DNA from: Apoda limacodes
Lineage: Eukaryota > Arthropoda > Insecta > Lepidoptera > Limacodidae
DNA: 64,000 nt
Assembly: GCA_946406115.1 (NCBI GenBank)
Contig: OX291551.1
Span: forward strand, 4,340,001-4,404,000
Reading direction: 5' to 3'
Shown: piece by piece, positions 41,950-52,834 of the stretch
Position numbering within the stretch: position 1 is the stretch's first letter
Layout: each line of letters opens with the position of its first letter
Position numbers and translations under genes: made by a program
Notes under the pieces: model-generated
The model's database searches: none
Seen by the model: only the letters and a program-made list of their open reading frames with translations
What the model was told of the DNA's origin: nothing

Positions 41950-42260
41950 GTAGTAAACTTAATTAGTATAATTAAGGAGTTGACATAAGAATCCCACGCC
42001 GATAGCCAAATTTAGGGTGAGTGGAGCCGCTGGCAAAATTCATTCAAAGTTTTCATGTTTGGTTGTTTGTTACTCAATCATGCTTCAACCACTAGATGGA
42101 TTGAGATGGAACTTGGCACACATATAGGTTAGGTCCAGGAATAGGACATAGGAAACTTTTATTCCGGAAAATACAAACGTTCCCGCGGGAATAACGATAA
42201 TATTTGTTACGGATTCCTGCCGCAAGCCGCAACGAAGCACCCAATTAGGCTTAAATTTTG
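41950..42260 (+). repeat. two joined pieces of the ATTATAAATG repeat
   Basis: A 3' end (GTATAATTAAGGAGTTG ... GGAGCCGCTGGCAAAATTC, 41950-42045) is followed immediately by a new 5' part (TTCATGTTTGGTTGTTTG ... CGTTCCCGCGGGAATAAC ... CCGCAACGAAGCACCC). The head-to-tail order is the same as in the cluster at 51570-52505. Confidence 0.75.
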
Positions 42261-42477
42261 AAGAATAGGAGAATAAAGTACATTTTATAAAAAAACAAGA
42301 TCTTTTACTCTATTTTCAATTCTTCCGAAAATCTGGTAAAATTGAAAAATTCAACGTTTTTACTTTGTGGGCAAACATCTTTCACTGGGTAATGATATGA
42401 TAGGTATAGCAAGTAAAGTATAGAGTTGAACTGGAATGAGCTCTACAAGGACTACAGTATAAGGTTCTTCAAGAAAT
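42261..42477. other. intron 1, no recognised feature
   Basis: AT-rich, although about 42410-42478 may be part of the following LINE's decayed C terminus. Confidence 0.35.
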
Positions 42478-42605
42478 AAGTTATTAGATATTTGGAGGGT
42501 CGGCAACGCGCGGGTGATATCGCAGGTGTTGCAAGCGTCCATAGGCTACGGTGACCGCTTACCATCAGGTGGACTGCAAGCTAGTTTGCCATCTCAGTTG
42601 TATTA
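42478..42605 (+). mobile_element. Daphne/Jockey-like LINE 3' tail
   Basis: GGGTCGGCAACGCGCGGGTG, GCAAGCGTCCATAGGCTACG-GTGACCGCTTACCATCAGG and a terminal A-run: + strand copy of the family end. Confidence 0.8.
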
Positions 42606-43146
42606 AAAAAAGATATACCGTATATAAAAAAAGTTTGCTTTCTTCAGCCATTATATGCTCCACTGCTGAGGAACAGGGCATTCTTTGGAGAAGGAAGGAA
42701 GCATATTTCATAGTGCTGACCAAATTAGCGGAAATTTGTTAAGTTAGTGGCCACTCAACTGTCAGAGTATTAAAGCCGCCCAAGTGACCTTTGACTTGGC
42801 TTGACGACTACTATCATTATAAAATATAATGTTAAATTGTTTGTACAAAGTTGTATGTTTTATGGACTCTGATAAAGTAACGCACAACTTATATTAGAGG
42901 TAATGGAGATGTGAATTTTTCAGAGAGCTGGCTAGAGCAAATCCTTAAAGGACTAGGATTTGATCTTTTGCTATCATTAGTTTCCACGTTGGATACTTTT
43001 CATATTTTTGATAACACCAGTTTTGCCACCGTCACTTCGCGTTCGTGTGGCTTTGAAACGTTGATTTTTCTATGAAATAAATGGTGTGTTTAAGAGGAAA
43101 TAGATTTTACTTATTTATAAAAACTTTACTACTCTTGTACCTACAG
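42606..43146. other. intron 1, last part
   Basis: A scrap at 42750-42800 (GTCAGAGTATTAAAGCCGCC-CAAGTGACCTTTGACTTGGC) looks like a piece of an RTE-type element. The end TTGTACCTACAG is the acceptor of exon 2. Confidence 0.4.
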
Positions 43147-43313
43147 ATGAGGCGGTAAAGTTTTGGCATCGGCAGGCGATGGACGCAGGACTACCGATCG
43201 AGGTATTCGAGCCTGATGGAAAGCCCATTGTGGTGATCACCTGGAAGGGCACCAATCCCTCTCTGCCCAGCATTATGCTCAACTCCCACATGGACGTCGT
43301 GCCTGTTGATTAT
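43147..43313 (+). CDS. aminoacylase-1-like, exon 2 (zinc-binding NSHMD)
   Basis: Acceptor TACCTACAG at 43138-43146, donor GTGAGT at 43314. With the T from exon 1 it gives 56 codons (residues 52-107): YEAVKFWHRQAMDAGLPIEV, then VVITWKGTNPSLPS, then IMLNSHMDVVPVDY. LLNSHxDVVPV is the strongest signature of aminoacylase-1: the His (residue 99) is a zinc ligand and the Asp two residues on orients it. WxGTNPxLPS is also typical. The exon ends in phase 0. It is clearly richer in G+C than the surrounding intron sequence, as expected of a selected coding exon. No stop or frameshift is seen. Confidence 0.92.
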
Positions 43314-43774
43314 GTGAGTATTTTGATTAGAGTTTCTGGTTTCTCGACTAGGATTTCTCGAATTTCTCGAGAAATTTTTAATAAAACACGATGTTATTTT
43401 GAAATTTTCTCGTTAATACAAATTAGGCTGATAGATGATATAATTTAAATCGAATGCTAAATTTTTATTCACCATAAATTGCAATTATTAATTAACAAAT
43501 CAACAACAAACAATCAATTAAACAAACTGTGCTCGGCTGGTCTACATAAAAAGTAAAGTGTAGGGTAGTACTTAAATTTTTATAAATAAGTATTGGGTCT
43601 CTACCAGTTCCTAAATGTACATACAACAGTCTTAAATTAAATAAAAATAATAAGTAAAACAAAATCAACAAAATTACAAGTAGATATTTAGATAACTATC
43701 AAAACTGATTTAACAAAACAAACATTTTGCTACCAACTTAAACTAAAAATGCCTTTTATATTTATTTATAAACT
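43314..43774. other. intron 2, first part
   Basis: A short palindromic run of TTTCTCGA-like motifs at 43340-43375. Otherwise AT-rich, nothing identified. Confidence 0.4.
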
Positions 43775-44085
43775 ACTAGCTTCTGCCAGCTGCTTCGCCC
43801 GCGCTAAATTTCGTAATCGGCGTAGGTTCTTACGGCAGGTTCTCAATTATAGAAAAAAAAAAAAAAAACTATCTAATATTTCCTCCTTAATTGCATAATA
43901 CATTGGTGTCTGTGAAACCATCGAAATACCCAACCCAATCTGTCAAGCCGTTTAGAAGTTACGTGAAAAAGATAAGTACGGAAGGATAATTCTTACTACC
44001 AGTTGTCCTATTACCCGTTTTGCCGTAGAAATGAAGCATTTTCCCGCGGTAAATCCCTTCGCTTTCAAATTTTCGCAATATAAAT
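43775..44085 (-). repeat. ATTATAAATG...GCAAAAGCTAGT-type repeat, diverged
   Basis: ACTAGCTTCTGCCAGCTGC-TTCGCCCGCGCTAAATTTCG is the 3' end of the family in - orientation. The 5' portion is diverged. Confidence 0.55.
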
Positions 44086-44094
44086 TGTCAAAAA

Positions 44095-44572
44095 ATATTT
44101 TCAAATGAATTTAAGGTGGGCTCCCATACAGCTTAAGGGGGGCGCCAAAAACAATAATTTGACCTATTCTATCGAGTAGGCTATCGTTGCTTAGAGCTCA
44201 TTGAGTAAATAATTATAATTATTATTGTTTTAAAAAATATTGAAAAACAAAGGAATGAGAAGCTACCAATGTTAGCTTTTTTACAAAATTTTGTTCCGAA
44301 AAATAGTTTAAGTTACCATTGACTTATGGTACTTGAAATTTGGTGGTAATGTTTATTATTACGTATATATAACTGAAATATACACATATACCTGAATTTT
44401 TCTTTGAAATTTTTCTAGTTTTTCCTACTACAATTAACTTAATTTTGCGTAGCACATATGGGATTTCCTGACCACTGTTTATGAATAACTCTGTCATTTG
44501 GACAGCTTATAGTCTACATTTGGTACGGAACCCTAAATTTGCGATGTCCGACATGCACTTGGTAGGTTGGAT
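44095..44572 (+). repeat. GGTTCCGTAC-type repeat, decayed
   Basis: GGGCTCCCATACAGC at 44119 and GGTACGGAACCCTAAATTTG followed by TGTCCGACATGCACTTGG at the right match the interior and 3' end of 62306-62612. The middle is interrupted by unrelated AT-rich sequence. Confidence 0.5.
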
Positions 44573-45148
44573 CTGTATTTTTTTATCTAGATTAGGTCCA
44601 TTAATCACGTAAGGTTTTTTTTAGCATTTTTTAACCCCCTTGGTGATACGTGGTGAGGTTTAAGACTACCCCCCCCTCCCCCACCCAAAATCACGTGTAT
44701 TTTTTAGTACCTACAAATAATCCTAAAATTTTTAGAATATTATCTTTAAATACAGGTATAAAGTATAATCTAATTTTATTCTAGAAAGTTAAGGACCATG
44801 ATAAAAATGTCTTGACAGAAAGATGGCAGGTTGTTTTTGATTGGCATAAAAATAATATTAAAGGAATAGTGTAATCATGCGGAAAATATATATTTTACTA
44901 GTACATGAACATATTTAATGTACATTGTCCTCGGATCTCGGATTAGCAAGACTTTCTTCAACACTAAGAACTGGATAAGAATCTTGCAAGTCAGTTGTTG
45001 GCACTGTGCTTTGTTGAAGATCAACGTCAGTTTCATCAAGCCACTCGGCTCTCTCTCTCATTTTCGCACACTACGCAGATAATCTGTTTTGATCTACCGA
45101 TTGATCGTCGCGTGAGGATGTGTGAAGTACGAATATTGTGCATCTCTA
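44573..45148. other. intron 2, no recognised feature
   Basis: Includes a C-run (44670-44690). No coding support. Confidence 0.4.
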
Positions 45149-46435
45149 GACTTTTTTTTTCTCTCTGAAGGAGTCTCATTCCATTTAGCGCCCAACGCTC
45201 AAGGGCTCCCCGCGGGCCTTACGCCTCGGCTTGGGTTGTCGCTCTTGGGGTCGTCCCTTCGACCAGCATGATCCTTGAACCTGAAGGTGAATCAGCGCCA
45301 GTAGGGGAGTTCCCCGTTACGCGGTTGCAATTGTGAGTGAGTGAGGGCGAGAAGCGGCTCGGTACTCTTTGATACCTCGTGTATGCGTGCGGTCGCCGAC
45401 GAACCTGGGGACGTCGGCGTCGTGTTAGAGACGAGGCCCTATTTAGAGCGGTTGTTGAGACTAGTCTCGCTATCCGGATAGCAGATCGTAGTCTAGCGCC
45501 GTTAGTACGTGCCGAGGCCGCCTAACAATTGCTTTTCAACCGTGTCGGGGGGATGATAGGTTGTGGATTGCACATGCAATTAATCGGTTCCAGTGATTTA
45601 GTGTACGCTCGATAAAGCGGACTGCCAGGTTTTTAAGATATTGGGGAATCGTGTGGAGCTCGAAGTCCCTATGTAGGTCCGCATTACGAGGAGGCCTCGG
45701 AGGACGCTCTGAAGAAGCGGTTTTGGAGGGTCTGGAGTTTATGGAGGTTGCGTTTAGATAACGCATAGACGACGCTAGCATATGCTAGTATGGGGCGGAT
45801 GCAAGTGACGTAAAGACTCAGCTTATTCCTAAGCGATATCTCACTGTACTTACCTATCATGAGATATAGACAACCGAGGACAAAAGCGGCTCGGTCTCTA
45901 ACTATTTTGGCGAGATATTTGGCTTTGTTTTACCAAGGAATGGCACGGTCGAAGAGTGAGATGGAAGATGGTCTCGGAGAGAGGCCAGTGGTAAAAAGAA
46001 CGGCAGAGCTTTTGTCAGGATTCACTTCGATTTTCCATTTCCGAAACCATTCGCCTAGGGCGGTGACTTGATTGGAATCTCTTAGTGATTCGACTCACTT
46101 GCCTACCAGCGGTGTAAAAAGCGTCGTACGCGATGAGGGCTAAAAGGGTACCTATCGTTTAAGGGATATTGTTTGTGTACAGAAAGTACAAGATAGGGGC
46201 GAGCACGGACCCTTGCGGGATTTCTGCTTGTATTGGACGAGGGAAAGAGAGAGTGCCTTCGACTCTATAGCGACTCTGTACAGGTCATAAAGCAATTTGT
46301 TAAAGCCCTCATGCGTTGGGGTAATGCCAAGAGACCGACGCTGAAGAATTGTAGCAAACATCTTGCCATCATGCTCTTGAGGCTTTGGAATACATAGGCC
46401 ACTAGACGACTGCAATATCGGATTAAATCATGTGA
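45149..46435 (-). mobile_element. Jockey-type LINE, 3' part
   Basis: The - strand reads from a decayed RT (IPKPQEHDGK, EIPQGSVLAPILYFLYTN for motif B) through the thumb to the C terminus (DFELHTIPQYLKNLAVRF, NHWNRLIACAIHNL) and a 3' UTR ending in an A-run (T-run at 45150-45160). QGSVLAPILYxLYTNDIP and the 'IPxYLxxLAxRF' block are typical of the Jockey clade and differ from the Daphne-like family at 58-60 kb. The YADD box is destroyed and stops are frequent. Intron 2. Confidence 0.85.
45536..45781 (-). pseudogene. Jockey RT C-terminal remnant
   Basis: The longest open piece of the element above, 81 codons. SRPSKTASSERPPRPPRNAD carries a frameshift relative to the family, and the DLHRDFELHTIPQYLKNLA part is in frame. 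Confidence 0.7.
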
Positions 46436-47194
46436 TATTATTTTAAGCATTTTTTAATGGAATGGAATATAATATTCCTGTGCGCCAACGACTAGCTAAA
46501 ACTATAAAAAACCTAAGAAATTAAATAAATAACTTTTTTACAACGTATAAATAAAAAAAATATTTTGTTTTGTATTAGCCCACAAATCATTAAATTCTTT
46601 CTAAGCCACACTAGGTTATTTTTTTCTTTCTGATACTCTGCAAATAGGTCTTTATACAGATCACCTAGTTTAGGCATATTTTGATTTAATGCAAAACATA
46701 CGAGGTAATGGTTTACGCTTGTATTCGGCGCCAAAATAACAGAATAACTTGCGACTGGCAAGCCGATCCCGGCAGTCGTCGCGGCGCGCGGGGACTTTAT
46801 TCGTTGCCTGGCAATAGCGAGTTAAGGTCACACTACACGCCGCTTTCGGTTTAGAAATCGCGCGTTTGACGAAAAATAAATATTGTGATATTTCGTGATT
46901 TTTGCCGAACCCCCTCCCCCCTTTCGAGCCTCACGTGATTAATGGACGGCCCCTTAGTGGTTTCGCGCGAAAGGTATGGAGAACATATAGTTAGATAGCC
47001 GAATCGATTATCTGCCGGGATGTTAAAACCGAAAAAAATGTCTGCCGTGTTTATTATAGGCGTACAATATTATAATTAATATTATATGCTTATAATTAAT
47101 TTAAGCTTTTATAAAAAAAAATTATGTTTTTTTGATTTGACATATTCAAAACAGTTTTCTTTGACCTTGAAACCGGCCTAGCTGTCAGCCATTT
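46436..47194. other. intron 2, no recognised feature
   Basis: GC-richer block at 46750-46990 (GCGGCGCGCGGGGAC, CCCCTCCCCCC) without identifiable content. The 82-codon - strand ORF at 46513-46761 has no domain. Confidence 0.35.
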
Positions 47195-47300
47195 TAATTT
47201 TAGCCGACTTCTAAAGAGAAAGAGGTTCTATGTTCGATGGGTATATTTTTTTTTAATTTAAAATAAAAAAAAACCCATCCAACATAGAACCTCTTTTTTC
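47195..47300. repeat. hairpin repeat with GAGGTTCTATGTT arms
   Basis: AAGAGGTTCTATGTTCGATGGG-TATATTTTTTTTT and its inverse AAAAAAAAACCCATCCAACATAGAACCTCTTTT form arms of about 35 bp around an AT loop. The family also appears at 57676-57730 (TTTTAACCGACTTCC, GGAAGAGGTTCTCAATTCG). Confidence 0.85.
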
Positions 47301-47795
47301 TTCGTTAATTGTGATCCGATTTCGTAAATTCATTTTTTATTCGAAAGAGTATGCTCCTGAGGTGGTTTCAAATTAATGAAGTGCATTTAAAACTTAAAAA
47401 GCAGTTCGTCACTTAATTCGTGTCATGTAAGTAAAGTGTGTTATAAACTGTTACATATGTACATAGACACCAACTTCAAACTGTGATTAAGATCAGATTT
47501 TTGGCAAAGCCGGTTGTTTTTTTTTTTTGTTAAAAAGTTTTTATTTCATGTAGAATAAATAAAACTTTCAAAATATTAAAATATTAAAATTTCAACATTT
47601 ATGCTATGACATAAGTTTACATAAAATTTTAACACATTTCACATCTGTGTGAGGTGTAACTCTATATTATAAGCACCCAAATTTGGACTAACGTGTTCCC
47701 ATTTCGTGTACGGTAGGTACAAGAGAGCAAATCAAGAAAATATAGGGTTTTATAAAATATAGTAAGTCGTTCGGCCACGGGATCTCTAACTATTA
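47301..47795. other. intron 2, no recognised feature
   Basis: AT-rich, nothing identified. Confidence 0.4.
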
Positions 47796-48441
47796 GAGCT
47801 CTGCCTCACCAAGATGCCATGGCGACGTCGCCAGCTACGTATCCAAATAATTCATATAGGAATGTATCGGCTCTCACTCACTTGGCGACGCTTTGGCAAC
47901 GTCGCTAATTTGGAAGCGTTGCCACGATTTACGGCTCCCCACGTGGCGACTGGAGGCTCTAGGAGCCTGGCTACGTCGCCACTAAAATGTATGCGCATAA
48001 GCTGCACCTCACTCACTCATTCGCCAACCGAACGCCATTTTGGACGCTCGCTTATATTATGTACATTTGTGTTGATACCGACGGATGTATCGTGGGAATT
48101 CAAAACCGTCCGTGTTCATGGGATAGTGCATCGAATGATTATTCTGACATTACCAGGATATTTTCTTAAATCTCTATATAGTTTTAAAAAAACACCACTT
48201 CGCCTGCGATCCGATATAAAAGGATGAACCCATAGTTTGCTTTTTTTCTTCTTTTCTCTTTGTATTTTTCTTCGACGAACATAATAAATAAGTGCGATCT
48301 CCTCTATGCCCATTCCTACGACGTTGGCAAACAGACTGAAGGGTAGCCATGGCTACTCTGTTTGGCGACCTTTGGATGCCAGAGGTAGCCATGCTTGCGT
48401 CCCCGGCGACGTCGCCATAGCATCCCGGTGAGGCAGAGCTC
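47796..48441. repeat. 646-bp PIF/Harbinger-like MITE
   Basis: Ends GAGCTCTGCCTCACC and the exact inverse GGTGAGGCAGAGCTC, with the TIR continuing to about 38 bp (ATGGCGACGTCGCC inside) at four mismatches. The flanks are TTA on both sides (47793-47795 and 48442-48444), fitting the 3-bp TWA target of PIF/Harbinger. Subterminal GGCGACGTCGCC and GTTGCC motifs are repeated in both orientations on each side. No transposase; the 137-codon ORF inside is accidental. Confidence 0.85.
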
Positions 48442-48849
48442 TTAGGTACAAAGATTAACTCAAATCGACAAAAACAAAAGCTGATGCAGAAAAATATTGT
48501 TTTATGTGTAACCTGTTTTTTTTTGTTTGATATAGATAAATATCTATATTTATCATAAGTATTATAGATAGAACAAAACCCATATATCTTCCCGAGGATG
48601 CTATTAAAAGATGACTAAGGGATTCATACCATGGCTCGGTCATGAGAGTTCACTTAAATTTCAACAAGATAAATCAGAAATTATTTTTACTATTATAGAT
48701 TTGTTTATAAATGACTGAAAGAGAAATAAGCAAAATTTCTTTAACTAAAAACATTTTTATATAGTCAGAAAAAATCTCTGTGAAGTACGAGGATTAGCAA
48801 AACAGAAGAAGTTTTAAATACAGTAATAATAACTGAAGTGGTTTTCCAG
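48442..48849. other. intron 2, last part
   Basis: AT-rich, ending in the acceptor AAGTGGTTTTCCAG of exon 3. Confidence 0.4.
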
Positions 48850-49021
48850 AGTGACTGGAATTACCCGCCGTTCGCCGCTCACATGGACGAAAACGGAGAC
48901 ATATTCGGACGAGGTGCCCAGGACACGAAGGATGTAGGGATCACTTATCTGGAGGCCATCAGGAAGCTCAGGAAGGAAAATGTCACACTGGAACGGACCT
49001 TTCACATCACTTTGATGCCTG
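48850..49021 (+). CDS. aminoacylase-1-like, exon 3 (RGAQD)
   Basis: Acceptor ends at 48849, donor GTAAGA at 49022. It holds 57 codons (residues 108-164) plus one base: SDWNYPPFAAHMDENGDIFG, then RGAQDTKDVGITYLEAIRKL, then NVTLERTFHITLMP. RGAQDxK is the aminoacylase motif whose Asp bridges the two zinc ions. LEAIRKLR and the TFHITxxP strand fit too. In the family the next residues are DEEVGG, holding the catalytic Glu; the trailing G here is the first base of that Asp codon (phase 1). No exon starting with this continuation was found in the 12.5 kb that follow. Confidence 0.92.
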
Positions 49022-49167
49022 GTAAGATTTAGCATCATTTTAAATGTTGCAAGACTAATAATTATATAATAGACACTTTAAAATTACTTTTTCTACCAAC
49101 TGTCTTATTTTGTCCTATCTAAAGGAATCTACATATTTCATAGCTGACATTATATTAAAAATACATA

Positions 49168-49420
49168 CTTAAAACCAGTCAAGTGCGGGTTGGACACGCG
49201 CACCGAGGGTTCCTGACTTAAAAGGATTCTTTAAAGTTTTTTTAATTACCCAAAAACTGTTGATTTTGTAAGTTTGATACCTACGCTCAATATTAAGAGA
49301 TTTACCATGTTTATTTTAAGACAATAAACTTTTTACAGGTTATCCTGGTTATCATATAAGTTTTTCATCAGTTTCTGAGATAAGTGGGGGCTGGTCAGTT
49401 TCTATCTATTTTCTTAAATA
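49168..49420 (-). repeat. GGTTCCGTAC-type repeat, fragment
   Basis: AACCAGTCAAGTGCGGGTTGG-ACACGCGCACCGAGGGTTCC is the family 3' end in - orientation. Further right only diverged interior sequence remains. Confidence 0.65.
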
Positions 49421-49484
49421 GCTTCAAAACTACTATAATAGCTATAAAGTATCCATGGGAACTAGTTCAAACAGTTCAACCAAA

Positions 49485-50482
49485 CTCAGAACACATCCCA
49501 CGTATAAGAGTGGTAAATCACACACAGGGAGGTAAAGTCTCTCTTAACTCTCTTAAGACTTATTGGCTCGATACGACAAGTAAGTTTGGGATCGTCGACA
49601 ATTCTGTCGTCGTTGAAACAAGTCGAAAGGGCCAAGCTGGTATCCAGGTGCACTCGCCCAAAGATGGCAGCAGGACACCAGATGAGCCGGAATTGCGACT
49701 TACAAAGCAGCAACCTTTGCCCCGAGGTGAAATACTGCTGCGCTCTATTTGAGTTTCTTGAACGCCAAATTCACCTTGTCTTGCAAATGATCTCGGAACT
49801 GAACATTGCTGGAGATGCCAACACCAAGGATCACAATGCTCTTGGAGATGGCGAATTGTGTGTTCTAGAATTGTGGGACCTCAGCGAATGGGGTTTTCTT
49901 AGCGGTGAACGCGCAGACTTGTGACTTCGTAGGTAAATATTAAGTTTTTCCGTCCGACCTTGGACGGTGTGGTTTTGAGTTAAGGGGCTAACATAAGTAA
50001 AAGTGGCGCCCCATTAGATTTTTTATTTTGTATTCATCACATAAGGAATTTTGATATAGTGCTCAAATTAAAAGTTAAAAGTACAAGTAAGGTATTTTTA
50101 GAAAGTATGAGTCGCTATATATTATGCATGTGTAGGCTAGAAAGTTCATTTATGCTAAAAGTGGCCACTTTTAGCATAAACGAACTTTCCAGCCTGCACG
50201 TCAATGATATCCAGCAAATAAAACTTTATAAAAATTGCTTACTTGTACATAAAACTTTTGATTTGAGCACTTTTTTGAAAATGAGTTTGTATTCAATGAA
50301 AATTAAAAAAATGTAGTGAGGGCGACACTTTCACTTATGTTAGCCACTGAAGACACAAGTTCACCGCGGTTTTCGTCCACAACGGAACTACGAGTAGCGA
50401 TGCTTGCACGAACCGTGTAATAGGCGTCTCTAGTTCTGTCATCTGCACAACAGTGTATATTGTTGATGTCCAACTTGTCGTT
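49485..50482 (-). mobile_element. Daphne/Jockey-like LINE, RT and C-terminal part, interrupted
   Basis: 49485-49935 and 50345-50482 together align with 58195-58840 of the reference copy. Between them lies the foldback element at about 49979-50345; the reference sequence runs uninterrupted through this point (CGATTTGAGACACAAG). The frame is broken in several places. Both LINE ends are missing. Confidence 0.88.
49979..50345. repeat. 360-bp foldback element
   Basis: The sequence from TTAAGGGGCTAACATAAG to CTTATGTTAGCCAC is one long imperfect palindrome. The two halves pair along nearly their whole length (for example GTGCTCAAATTAAAAGTT left and AACTTTTGATTTGAGCAC right, AGTACAAGTAAG left and CTTACTTGTAC right). 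The middle, GGCTAGAAAGTTCATTTATGC and GCATAAACGAACTTTCCAGCC, pairs almost perfectly around AAAAGTGGCCACTTTT. A short TGAG/TGAA at the two borders may be the target duplication. No coding capacity. Confidence 0.88.
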
Positions 50483-50904
50483 GATATGCAGTAAAAAACT
50501 TTAACAGAAAAAACAATTTTAAGTTGAAAATTTCCGTCATTCATGATTTCTGTGTAGCTTTAACCATTAAGGCTGCACACGCGACGGAAGCTTAAAAAAT
50601 GGAGTAACTTCTCCCGTTTTCTCAACATTTCCCTTCACTGCTCTGCTCCTATTGATCGTAGCGTAATGAAAAGTATACTATAACCTGCACAGGAGTAAGA
50701 AGAATAATTGTACCAAGTTTCATTAAAATCCGTCGAGTAGTTTTTGTAGAAACGAACATACAGACAGACAGACAGACAAAAATTTTACTGATTGCATTTT
50801 TGGCATCAGTATCGATCACTTATCACCCCCTGATAGTTATTTTGAAAAAATATTTCATGTACAGAATTGACCTTTCTACAGATTTATTATAAGTATAGAT
50901 TTCC
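50483..50904 (+). repeat. dispersed repeat with (CAGA)n tail
   Basis: From about 50625: TTGTACCAAGTTTCATTAAAATCCG followed by CAGACAGACAGACAGACAAAA and CCCCCTGATAG is a common lepidopteran repeat end. Confidence 0.5.
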
Positions 50905-51150
50905 ATTATTTTTTTTCGGATATAAAATACCTTAAACTAATCTGATATTTATTTTGCTGTCTAAATTTATAATTCTAGGCAACATTCAACATTGATTGGA
51001 TTGGAAAGTTTCTGATTTCAGTTTTTACTTGGCCTGTCTTTTACCGAAATTTTAGTTAAGACTTGCTTTTCTTCCGATTGATAAATGCCGTGATACAAAA
51101 ACAAAGGTCTGGCAGTATAAATCAGGAATTGTAACCGTCTAAAGCTCAGT
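50905..51150. repeat. intron 3 duplication, piece 1 (partner 55832-56083)
   Basis: About 250 bp, from CCTTAAACTAATCTGATATT through GGCAACATTCAACATTGATTGG and ATAAATGCCGTGATACAAAAAC to AACCGTCTAAAGCTC, recurs at 55832-56083 with few differences. No coding or terminal repeat. Confidence 0.85.
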
Positions 51151-51569
51151 TCACATTGTCTATGACACCATAGTGATGCGATCGCACTGTAAAAAAAATA
51201 ACAGGAAATTTCCGAGAAATATAAGTCCTGACCTTAATTCTGGTAGACCAATGTTTCTATAATCGCATTTAACTTGTTAAAATTGGTGTTATTATTTCCT
51301 ATATTTTTAACACACTTTTATTAGCTTCACCTGTCACTAACTAACTACCTATGTATTTTTACAAATCTAATAACTTCTAATTGAGTGTAATGTCGGCGAA
51401 AAAACAATAATATGGTTACATTGAGCTTATTTGATGTCGGAAGCAGAAACTGGGTGGTGGAACTATTTACTGGTTACTATACTATTCAACCCCATGAGTT
51501 CGAACTCATTAGGTTTGCTTTAACGACTCGAATACATCACACTTAGTGACGAACGCGTGTTTTTTATCC
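51151..51569. other. intron 3, no recognised feature
   Basis: AT-rich, with nothing identified; I looked specifically for the missing aminoacylase exons. Confidence 0.4.
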
Positions 51570-52505
51570 TACTAATATTATAAATGTGAAAGTTTGTATG
51601 TCTGGATGGATGTTTGTTACTCAATACGCTTGAAACACTGGACAGATCGGGATCAAACTTGGCATACATATAGGTTAGGGCCTGGAATAGCATATAGGCT
51701 ACTTTTTATCGCTAAAAATTCAAAGTTCCTGCGGGAATAACTATAACAGAGTTAACGACTATTGCTGCACCATTAACATGCTATAGCAATTCATTGGTAT
51801 AACTAATTAATTGGAGTTAATTAAGGAGTTCCACGCCGATAACCGAATTCAGGGCGCGCGGAGCCGCTGGCAAAGTGTTGTTAATAATCCATACTAATAT
51901 TATAAATGGGAAAGTGTATGTGTGTGTGTGTGTGTCTGTTTGTTTGTCTGTCTTTCACGGCAAAACGAAGCGACGAATTGACGTGATTTTTTAAGTGGAG
52001 ATAGTTGAAGGGATGGAGAGTGACATAGGCTACTTTTTGTCTCTTTCTAATTCCCCCCCACTTTTCTAAACTTTAAAAGTTCTCGCGGGAATAACTATAA
52101 CCGAGCTTAAACGAACTATTTCTTCTTAGGTATAATTAAGGAATCATTAGTATAATTACCGATACGCCGATAACGATTTAGGGCGGGTGACGTCGCGGGC
52201 AAAATTCATTAATTACCTTCTATCCCATTAATTTTAAAATGAGAAACTTTGGATGTATATTACTCAATCTCGCTTTAACCACTGGATGGATCAGGATGAA
52301 ACTTGGCATCCTTATAGGTTTTCATTCCGGAAAATTCGAAAAATCCTACAGGGGTAATTATAACCCAATTCCACGAACGAATCATAGCTGCAGCAATAGT
52401 TTGCTACAGCAAACCTGTTTAGTATAATCAAAGAGTTGCTGTAAGAATCCCACGCCGATAACCAAATTTAGGGCGGGCGGAGCCGCGGGCAAAAGCTAGT
52501 ATTTT
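51570..52505 (+). repeat. three head-to-tail ATTATAAATG...GCAAAAGCTAGT repeats
   Basis: Copies at 51570-51880, 51885-52212 and 52215-52505, all on the + strand and directly abutting. Each carries GGATGAAACTTGG-like, CCCGCGGGAATAACTATAACC-like and CCGATAACCGAATTTAGGGCG-like blocks; the ends read GGCAAAGTGTT, GGGCAAAATTC and GGGCAAAAGCTAGT. The 62-codon ORF in the last copy is accidental. A simple GT-rich repeat at 51915-51950 marks the start of copy 2. Confidence 0.85.
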
Positions 52506-52834
52506 ATATTATAATGATTAAATGAATAATTGTAAGTAGTGTATAATTTTATATATATATCTCGAGCGTAACATACAACTATGTATGTATATTTTTTATA
52601 TTGTATTTCTTACCTATAAAGATTTTGTGTGTTTATAAGATTGTTGTACTAGGACTTTATAACTAACTTATCACTAGGAGTTGTATGTGACGCTCGTTAC
52701 GAGCGTATTTCCAGAGCGACTATGTAGTAGTACTGGGTCACCATGCAGGAAACCGCTAACCGCCTGTAAGTAATACACACAAAACGATCAATTTTGCGTT
52801 TTTTATTAATTACTCTGTGACTCTCGTTTTTTAT
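52506..52834. other. intron 3, no recognised feature
   Basis: Around 52560-52700 a palindromic pair (TCGAGCGTAACATACAACTATG and AGTTGTATGTGACGCTCG) suggests a small inverted-repeat element of about 135 bp. Confidence 0.45.

Noticed and set aside
47814..48227. 137-codon ORF
   Set aside because: It lies wholly inside the TIR-bounded MITE and has no domain.
49337..49427. Candidate aminoacylase exon 4 after TTTTTACAG
   Set aside because: In the required phase it reads GYPGYHISFSSVSEI, which does not resemble DEEVGG and lies inside a repeat fragment.
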